Origin: Macrostomum hystrix | Lineage: Eukaryota; Platyhelminthes; Macrostomidae | Direction: 5' to 3' | Assembly (NCBI GenBank): GCA_950097015.1 | Contig: CATNEN010000008.1 | Coordinates: forward strand, 2,604,001 to 2,668,000 | Length of the DNA: 64,000 nucleotides | Shown here: in pieces, positions 55,954 to 64,000 of the stretch | Layout: each line of letters begins with the position of its first letter | How positions within the stretch are numbered: position 1 is the first letter of the stretch | Program-made: the position numbers and the translations under genes | Notes under the pieces: model-generated | Databases searched by the model: none | Told to the model about the DNA's origin: nothing | What the model saw: the letters and a program-made list of their open reading frames with translations, nothing else

Positions 55954-58900
55954 TTACTGCATGCTTGCCTCGATGAATTCCAGAAATCGGCGTGCGTACA
56001 CCTCGGGTCGAACTGTGCTCAGCTGGTTCTCATTCCCGTAGCCATGCTTCATTGACTTGTAGGTCTGGGCTGTCCTCTTGCGCACGCCGTACTTGGTGAG
56101 GATGCCGATGAGGCCAATAAAGTACACGTATTGGCCGCCGATTGAGGGTACCGCGAATTTCTCTTCCGGCGCGGCCGAAGTAGCTTCGTCATCGTCGTCC
56201 TCATCGTTGGCTGAAGCGGAGGCGCCGGCGCCAGCTGCGGCTGCGGCAGCTTCCTCTGGCTCGCTGTCGCCGGCGTCAGGATCGCCGGTTGCGTCAACGG
56301 CAGCGTCGTCCGGTTCGCCAAGTGCCTCGTGTCCTACCTGCTATATTATAATTACAAAAGAACTCACCAATCAGAACCAAACAATCAGAACTGCCCAATT
56401 AAAACCTACTAACAAAAACCAACCAATCAGAACAGATCAATTAGAACCTACTGATAAGAACCAACCAATCAGAACTGATAAGTTAGAACCTACTGATAAG
56501 AACCAACCAATCAGAACTGATAAGTTAGAACCTACTGATAAGAACCAACCAATCAGAACTGATAAGTTAGAACCTACTGATAAGAACCAACTAATCAGAA
56601 CAGATCAATTAGAACCTACTGATAAGAACCAACCAATCAGAACTGATAAGTTAGAACCTGCTGATAAGAACCAACCAATCAGAACAGATCAATTAGAACC
56701 TACTGATAAGAACCAACCAATCAGAACTGGACCAACTAAAACCGATCGACAATAATCGATCAATTAGAGCTGATCAGAAACAATCAAGTGAAGATGACCA
56801 ATCAGTAGATTAGAAATATTAAGCTGTACACAATAAATTAGATTACGAAACTGAAGCCGTATTAAAGCAGCTGGCAAGACAAGCGGATTCAATGACAAAC
56901 ACGAACCTCGGCCTCGCCAATCTTCGATCGATCGTGCACCCCAACTAGCAGCGAGTAGTCCATGAGATTCTCGCGCTGCAAGAATTCAGTGTCCGACCTC
57001 AGCGTGGAAATCAGGCGAGCCTTCTCGGCCGGGCCAACTTCGATACGCTCGCGGGCGGTGACAAAGTCGACATCCTTGTAAGTCGGCAGCTCCTTGCTGC
57101 GCTCTTTCTCGCTGGCCTCCCGATCGATTGTGCTGCCCTTTAGGTCGTACTTGCGGTGGATCTTGTAGCGCGGGCTGAACACCGATCTGTCAGGAGTGTT
57201 GCGAATGCGATTGGGGTGTCAGAAACAAAAATTGTGTGTCAGAAAAACTATATTTGGGAATCAGGAATGATACTTAGGTGTCAGAAATGATTTTTGTTTG
57301 TCAGGAATGATGTTTAATTTCATTATTTAGGTGGCAGGTATGATGTTTAATTTCATTATTTAGGTGTCAGGTATGATGTTTAGGTGTCAGGTATGATGTT
57401 TAGGTGTCAGGTATGATGTTTATGTGTCAGGTATGATGTTTAGGTGTCAGGAATGACATTTGGGTGTCAGGAATGATATTTGGGTGTCGGGAATGATATT
57501 TGGGTGTCAGGAATGATGTTTCATTTCATTATTTAGGTGTCAGGTATGATGTTTAGGTTACAGGAAGGATATTTAGGTGTCATGAATGATACTTGGTTGT
57601 CAGAAATTATATTTGGGTGTCAGGAATGATACTTAGGTGTCAGGAATGATACTTGGGTGTCAGGAATGATATTTGGGTGTCAGGAATGATACTTGGGTGT
57701 CAGGAATGATACTTGGGTGTCAGGAATGATACTTGGGTGTCAGGAATGATACTTGGGTGTCAGGAATGATACTTGGGTGTCAGGAATGATACTTGGGTGT
57801 CAGGAATGATACTTGGGTGTCAGGAATGATACTTGGGTGTCAGGAATGATACTTGGGTGTCAGGAATGATACTTGGGTGTCAGGAATGATACTTGGGTGT
57901 CAGGAATGATACTTGGGTGTCAGGAATGATACGAGCGCATACACAGGCAAGGTTTCTAGCACCCAATTATTGCGCTTCGCCTGCAAGAAATCATTGTCAT
58001 GGGCTAGCAAATTTTTCAGTCCCTTGGAGACTCGCCGCCTAGAGATTAATTGGACACGCACAAAGCAGTTTTTCTTCATCGAAATTGCAGCATGAACCAG
58101 CAATATTCAGGCGGTGGGTGGGTGGGTGGGGGGGACAACAGAAATCAGAGAGATGCAAATTGGGATTTAGCAATAGGAGAAGACGGAGATTATAAAATTG
58201 AGGATTACGAGATCCTATTTGGGAAAAGAAAACAAAGATGGGGCACGCTAGGATTTAGATTATCCCCCGACTGCTTTCGGTTACATAGGGAAGCAGGGAG
58301 TGTGCCAAACATGCACAGACACACATATTTTTTTATGCAGAAGATGCACGCATGATAAGATCTGGGATCCACTGGTGGTAGCGATCTGCTCCATAAAGAG
58401 GACTTCATTTGCCTGAGCACATCGCTTCTCAAAGAGAGATAGGAGAATAATAAAATATAGAGAGGCCGCCGCTGGGAAGATGGAGGTAAGGAAGGAAGTA
58501 TGAAATATTGCAGACGGGCCGCAAACAGACAGAGTGTTCCACGCAGGGACGGGAAATGCCTCACTAGAAATAAGCAATTTTTCAGTCAGGGCAGGTGGGA
58601 CTAAATAATTTGAAGGGTCTGAGAGACAGCATGATTCTGTCCAAATTTTAAGAAAACACACTCACACAAAGAGAAGGATGATGAGGAATAGAATTGGATT
58701 TGAGTTATCACGGTGGCTTCCGGACGTGAAGCAAGTTAAACGACGGAGATGCAAGAGCTCTTGTGTTTGTAATTATAACAAAAATAGAGTCTAATTATAG
58801 AAGATTAATTGCTCAACTAATATTTATGATAGAATGTACTCAATAAATAAATATATAACACTGTGGCTAGTTAAAAAACTACCTGGAAAATGTTAACTAA

Positions 58901-61900
58901 ATGGGAGGGTATCGTGGCGTAACGGTAAAGCGTCCTAAAGGGGATGTAGCCAGTACGGGGTTGTAGCCTAGTAAGGGGATGTAGCCTAGTACGGGGTTGT
59001 AGCCTAGTAAGGGGTTGTAGCCTAGTAAGGGGTTGTAGCCTAGTAAGGGGTTGTAGCCTAGTACGGGGTTGTAGCCTAGTAAGGGGATGTAGCCAGTACG
59101 GGGTTGTAGCCTAATAAGGGGATGTAGCCTAGTACGGGGTTGTAGCCTAGTAAGGGGATGTAGCCTAGTACGGGGTTGTAGCCTAGTAAGGGGTTGTAGC
59201 CTAGTAAGGGGTTGTAGCCTAGTAAGGGGTTGTAGCCTAGTAAGGGGTTGTAGCCTAGTAAGGGGTTGTAGCCTAGTAAGGGGTTGTAGCCTAGTAAGGG
59301 GTTGTAGCCTAGTAAGGGGTTGTAGCCTAGTAAGGGGTTGTAGCCTAGTAAGGGGTTGTAGCCTAGTAAGGGGTTGTAGCCTAGTAAGGGGTTGTAGCCT
59401 AGTAAGGGGTTGTAGCCTAGTAAGGGGTTGTAGCCTAGTAAGGGGTTGTAGCCTAGTGGTTTGTCGGACTCACGATTGGAAGGTCGTGAGTTCGATTCCT
59501 GACTCCACTAACTCAAGACACTAGCTCCACATTGCTTCAGTTTAACGAGGTGTAAAATGTGTACCAGCATCAGCTGGGGTAACTGAGGGTGGGTCTGGCG
59601 TACCCCCCAGACTATGGAGCCATCAATGCGCCGCGTGTAGCCTAGTAGCCACAGCTGCGGCTGTGCTGTCTCTGCTGCACATTTTGCCTAATTGGAGCAG
59701 GAGTAATAAACAATAAATTCATAACAGTGATAACTCACCGCATCATTAGCAGGTAATAATCGGTATCCTCCACTGTGGCCCTGTACATGGCCAGGTACTG
59801 AGGCAATAGGGTGGCAGCTCCGCATTCCACAATATAGCCATGATAGGCCTGTAACACCTGGTGCACCTGTTCAACCTCTTCGCAGGTGATTAATCTGAGT
59901 ACGTAGCGCCTATTATGGGCGCAGAGGAATCTGGCGCCGGCCCGACCCAGCGAGCTGTCCCAGTGGGGCTGGCGCCGGGTCCAGCTGGACAGCAGATCGG
60001 CAGTCTCAGCTACGCCGAATTTGGCTCGCAACTCGGCGAACACAATCGGGCAGTACTCCTTGAACTGGAAGCGGCTGGGCATGCTGTCTCTGGTGTGGAC
60101 GATGGCGCAGAGGAACGGGCACAGTGAGAGCGGAGATTTCTCCCCATGAGGATAGCGAAAATCTCTCAGTTAAAAATGATTTCAGATGCGTCCGATGTGT
60201 CGAAAAAAAAACATTTCTTCTCCGAATGTTCTTCTAAAATAAGTACTCCGATAATCTTCTGGCATTCCGTCCCAAAAAATTTTCGCACTCCACAGAAATC
60301 ACTGGCAGACAGGCTAATTAGACTCTCTATTGAAGCATGTCGAAACCAGACCAACAAGAAAAATGATGCCGTGCCGCAATGCCTGCTGGATTGGTCCAGC
60401 CTAAATTAATTTCCCATGATTAGAAAGTCTATGCCACCAGTGCATTGCAAAAGCTAGATTTTCTCCTATCAATTAAAGACTGACATTTTTTTTCAAGCCG
60501 AGTTCAAAGGCAAATTACTTCTTTACTGAACTGGCTTGCTGTTCCAGATCTTGACAGATCTCCACATCTCATTGATCAGTCATTACCCACTCTCCACATC
60601 TCATTGATCCGTCATTACGCACTCTCCACATCTCATTGGTCAGTCATTACCCACTCTCCACATCTCATTGATCAGTCATTACCCACTCTCCACATCTCAT
60701 TGATCAGTCATTACCCACTCTCCACATCTCATTGATCCGTCATTACGCACTCTCCACATCTCATTGATCAGTCATTACGCACTCTCCACATCTCATTGAT
60801 CAGCCATTACCCACTCTCCACATCTCATTGATCAGCCATTACCCACTCTCCACATCTCATTGATCAGTCATTACCCACTCTCCACATCTCATTGATCAGT
60901 CATTACGCACTCTCCACATCTCATTGATCAGTCATTACCCACTCTCCACATCTCATTGATCAGTCATTACGCACTCTCCACATCTCATTGATCAGCCATT
61001 ACCCACTCTCCACATCTCATTGATCAGCAATTACCCACTCTCCACATCTCATTGATCAGTCATTACCCACTCTCCACATCTCATTGATCAGTCATTACCC
61101 ACTCTCCACATCTCATTGATCAGTCATTACCCACTCTCCACATCTCATTGATCAGCCATTACCCACTCTCCACATCTCATTGATCAGCCATTACCCACTC
61201 TCCACATCTCATTGATCAGTCATTACGCACTCTCCACATCTCATTGGTCAGCCATTACGCACTCTCCACATCTCATTGATCAGCCATTACCCACTCTCCA
61301 CATCTCATTGATCAGTCATTACGCACTCTCCACATCTCATTGATCAGTCATTACCCACTCTCCACATCTCATTGATCAGTCATTACCCACTCTCCACATC
61401 TCATTGATCAGTCATTACCCACTCTCCACATCTCATTGATCAGTCATTACCCACTCTCCACATCTCATTGATCAGTCATTACCCACTCTCCACATCTCAT
61501 TGATCAGTCATTACGCACTCTCCACATCTCATTGATCAGTCATTACTTTAATTCTGAATGGAAAACAAGAAACTACTAATAAAAGACATAAAAATGAAGC
61601 TAAGCATCCTGAATACACATTCCAACTACATATTACATGATGAGTCCTTGACGGTTGGTTTGAATAATAAGGTAAGCTAAATCTACAGGAAGTAGACTAC
61701 AGAGCTCCTGTCCTGGTTCAAAGACTTGATTTATTTACAAAGTAGATAAATTAATTTGTAGTAACCTACTTTTTGACCCTGTTCACAATATCTGTACACA
61801 AAAAATTGACAATTTGTTTTGATTTTTAATTCTTGATTTTTAACTCAAGCCTAAATAAACAATTGAGAATTGTGAGATAAATCAAAGCTTTTGTGAAGCT

Positions 61901-62249
61901 CAGGTGAATTAAGGTCTAAAAACTCACTTATTGAACAGATGATTGTCCACTTTGACCTTCAGATAGCTTTTGAAATCGTCAGGCAGTAGCATAGTGCGTT
62001 TGTTGACATGGTTTAACTGTTCAAACTGACAATTGAAATTTCTTTTATTAAATCATTTATGTATCATAGCTACAAATGGAGAGCATATTTAAGCAATTAT
62101 TCTTTCCACATATGCTTACAGAGTAGCTAATGCCCCACATGATGACAGACTTCAGTGGTTCATTTGCACGAAAGAGTTTAAGCTTCTGGCGAACACCCTT
62201 GACTTTGCGACTTTTCTTCACATGGATGTCCATAACTGGCTTGAGGCTG
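55954..62249 (-). CDS. PIP4K2-like phosphatidylinositol-phosphate kinase, 5 exons, N-terminal exon missing, probable pseudokinase
   Basis: Exons (minus): 62249-62120 (or from 62246), 62025-61928, 60089-59739, 57186-56907, 56337-55954 (stop TAA). All junctions are GT-AG with agreeing phases; about 412 residues against about 406 in human PIP4K2A. Family blocks: [100 protein letters not shown] and [17 protein letters not shown]. The ATP-binding lysine of YIIKTI is Arg (RRYVLRLI) and the metal-binding Asp of the IID motif is Gly ([11 protein letters not shown]), so classical catalysis should fail. The variable insert is Ala/Asp/Glu-rich. PIP4K rather than PIP5K is indicated by overall similarity. 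Introns carry 21/42-, 20-, 18- and 32-bp arrays. The first exon was not found up to 64000. Confidence 0.93.
56385..56755. repeat. 42-bp minisatellite in PIP4K intron 56338-56906
   Basis: About nine copies, each made of two related ~21-bp halves, CCAACCAATCAGAACTGATA and AGTTAGAACCTACTGATAAG. The unit is a multiple of 3 and open on the plus strand. Confidence 0.92.
57200..57925. repeat. 20-bp minisatellite in PIP4K intron 57187-59738
   Basis: About 35 copies of GGTGTCAGGAATGATACTTG. The perfect block is 57640-57925; leftward copies (TATGATGTTTAGGTGTCAGG, with ATTTCATTATTTA insertions) are older. Confidence 0.95.
57930..58900. other. Unique part of PIP4K intron
   Basis: A GGTGGGTGGGTGGGTGGGGG run at about 58110-58134 could form a G-quadruplex. 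Frames at 58050-58661 on either strand have no recognisable motif. Nothing else is supportable. Confidence 0.4.
58906..59450 (+). repeat. 18-bp minisatellite made of a SINE promoter segment
   Basis: About 28 copies of GGGGTTGTAGCCTAGTAA (with GATGTAGCC and AGTACGG variants at the left) lead directly into the intact SINE head GGTTGTAGCCTAGTGG at 59444. A second tRNA-like start, TATCGTGGCGTAACGGTAAA, lies at the left edge (58912). Each unit carries the SINE's A-box-like GTAGCCTAG. Confidence 0.93.
59444..59690 (+). mobile_element. tRNA-derived SINE at the end of the 18-bp array
   Basis: Head GTAGCCTAGTGGTTTGTCGG, B box GTGAGTTCGATTCCTGAC (about 59489-59506). The body ends in CTGGCGTACCCCCCAGACTA and ACAGCTGCGGCTGTGCTGTC, the latter shared with 27171-27187. 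Relative to the copy at 51304 it lacks the GAGAGC next to the A box. Confidence 0.75.
60550..61548. repeat. 32-bp minisatellite in PIP4K intron 60090-61927
   Basis: About 31 copies of CACTCTCCACATCTCATTGA plus TCAGTCATTACC, with G/C (TTACGCAC) and TCAGCC variants scattered. Only point differences separate copies. Confidence 0.96.
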
Positions 62250-63826
62250 CTATGATTAAAGAAAAGTTGCAAATTTTTCCTTTATTTTTATGATAACAGT
62301 TGCCAAGCAGCAACGGTGATCTGGTTACACTGCTGGAAAATCAGATATAACTAAAAAGTAAATTAAAGGTGTCATATAAAGTACATATAAACTGTATTGT
62401 TTAAATGTACTTAAAAGTCTAATAAATGATAAGCCTAATCTGTACATTATACCAAGGAAATCTACATATAACTCCATCCTCTCAACATTCAAAAAAAATA
62501 TATATATGTCCAGATTAAATTATTTAAATTAGCCATACTTCATTAACAAAAGGACTTCCATAAAAGTCAGAGAATCAAATGAACAAAGACAATTTGGTTG
62601 CCTGCTACTAAAGAGATTCACAATATGAAATACAATTAAAAATGGGAAAATATATTTGCTTTATTAATTATGTTTTAGATACAAAATAGATACAAAAAAG
62701 CAAAATTCATATGGATAGGCAAGATATAAATAAAGATTTTTTCACCCTTAAGAATTATCTTTTTATTCATGAATTCGAACTTTATTTTTTTTATTTTTAC
62801 TTTAATTCTAGCATTATCTATAATAATAGAAGTTATGCTTATGCTTATGCTTATGCTTATGATTTTTATGCTTATTAGTACATTTTAAACCATGTTTTTT
62901 AGTTATAGAGTGCATTAAAGAGAAAAAAACAAAAAAAATGAAACAGATGGTTTTTGTAATCCACTTGTTATTACACCAGGTTATAATTTCAACCATCAAA
63001 AAGAAAATAAGAAACTTATATCGTTCAAAACCTAAGGGAGTCTATTTCAGAGTAGAATATTAGTATAAACCGTTTAAATAATCTAACGTTCTTAAATAAT
63101 GTACAGGTCAGATTGTTTAGGTTAGAGAACACATTAATATTAGATTGGTTTCCAATGTTTTCTCGGTTTGTTCTCTGAATTTTTTATTCCGTGCTGTGTA
63201 CGCAAATTATAAATATGATTGCATAAAAATTAACGCGTTTACTTCAAGAAATACTTTAATTTAGTTTTAGGGAACTGGGATGTTCTCATTTAAAGCTGCT
63301 TGTAAAGTTTTGTTAAAATGAGTTTCTTGCGTTGTGTTTCGTAGCCGGTGAAATGAGAAGCCAGTGTCCAATATGACGTTTTTGAATAGATTGCAGTTGC
63401 TACTTGCTAGGATCCCTTTTTAGTATACTTCTTGCATTTTTCATGCAATCTCCTGAACTTTATGTTACTGAGATCTCTCATCTGCTGTGACCTGAGCCAT
63501 TTAGTTAATATAATTATTTTTTATTTAGACGAAACAATACTTTGTCAGACCTTATGAGACGGTTTGAATAAAATTCATTTGGACTTAAGAATCAGTCATT
63601 CTAACTCAGTTCCTCTGTTTCTTCTGGCTTGTCATGGTCTAAGCAATTTTTTCATATTGTTTTTCGCAGCCAGACTTGAAGAACATATATAATATTCTTG
63701 CACACCGAGCGTCGGAGCGTAGACGAACTCTACAGCGATAATTGAAACCTTTGTTCGATGCTGTATTTTCGAGAATTCATTTTTTAAGTTCCCAATTATA
63801 AACTTCATTTCAAGGTTCATTGACGC
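62250..63826. other. AT-rich DNA upstream of the first seen PIP4K exon
   Basis: No supportable exon. A short (TTATGC)n hexamer run lies at about 62833-62863. The N-terminal PIP4K exon (expected to end in phase 2) is either hidden here or beyond the window. Confidence 0.35.
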
Positions 63827-63997
63827 ATGAGTTCAGTTCCAACGCTGGTCATGAGACCAGCGTTGATCAATTTGGCTCGAATTCTCGAAAATGATGGAAT
63901 TGCAACTGAGAGATTGATCGATAGATATCAACGAAAAATGGAGCTAAATTTTGAGAAGCATGAAATCCCGAAGGTGATGGTTATGAGTGAAAACTGA
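63827..63997 (+). CDS. Small open frame (56 aa) of unknown function
   Basis: ATG 63827 to TGA 63995-63997. The peptide includes LVMRPALINLARILENDGIA and TERLIDRYQRKMELNFEKHE, a plausible amphipathic helix. The frame's composition is less AT-rich than its flanks. Codons 6-13 overlap a perfect 10-bp hairpin. It could be a first exon, a transposon fragment or chance; no family recognised. Confidence 0.3.
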   Translation: MSSVPTLVMRPALINLARILENDGIATERLIDRYQRKMELNFEKHEIPKVMVMSEN

Positions 63998-64000
63998 AAT

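Noticed and set aside
62833..62863. Telomere-like hexamer repeat TTATGC
   Set aside because: Only about five units, not a known telomeric motif, interstitial position.

Overview
The window is eukaryotic nuclear DNA, almost certainly from an invertebrate animal. Conserved metazoan genes are split by GT-AG introns whose phases match exactly. There are full-length Tc1 and mariner transposons, tRNA-derived SINEs, a hAT MITE and a decayed tyrosine-recombinase (Crypton-type) gene. No bacterial gene organisation is present. The very high minisatellite load and a possible trans-splice-like acceptor right before one ATG would suit a free-living flatworm or another spiralian, but that is inference; no rRNA or mitochondrial marker is present to settle it.

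Layout on the minus strand: AMP deaminase (1-6607, C-terminus beyond the left edge); Tudor-SN/SND1 (8286-15210, first short exon not found); a weak candidate exon pair (17790-18083); a divergent alpha-tubulin with a 340-residue lysine-rich tail (19007-21799); an orphan 150-nt exon (24192-24341); and a PIP4K2-type phosphoinositide kinase lacking two catalytic residues (55954-62249, N-terminal exon not found). Plus strand: a calmodulin/troponin C-like protein with a dead C-lobe (26716-28390); an uncertain two-exon gene (33843-34852); an unrecognised 252-aa protein whose second intron is a (GTGA)n microsatellite (37716-38794); and the small subunit of serine palmitoyltransferase (46265-47699).

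Mobile DNA is concentrated between 40 and 54 kb: an intact Tc1-like element (40141-41587), a Crypton-like pseudogene (41862-43054), a hAT MITE with perfect 8-bp target duplications and a 16-bp minisatellite inside it (47980-48906), an internally deleted mariner (51745-52713) and an intact DD34D mariner (53011-54330). A ~590-bp tRNA-derived SINE occurs twice, each copy with its own target-site duplication (3264-3851 plus strand, 49773-50366 minus strand).

Roughly a third of the window (about 21 kb by my addition) is tandem minisatellite, nearly always one private unit per locus. Most arrays sit inside introns of the conserved genes, several starting within 10-20 nt of a splice donor. The genes do not form a pathway; they are unlinked housekeeping functions (purine metabolism, RNA regulation, cytoskeleton, Ca2+ sensing, sphingolipid and phosphoinositide metabolism). 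The strongest unusual items are the basic-tailed GTPase-defective tubulin, the predicted pseudokinase PIP4K, the minisatellite that grew out of a SINE promoter, the array-filled hAT MITE, and two homologous 27-bp arrays carrying splice-site consensus in every unit.
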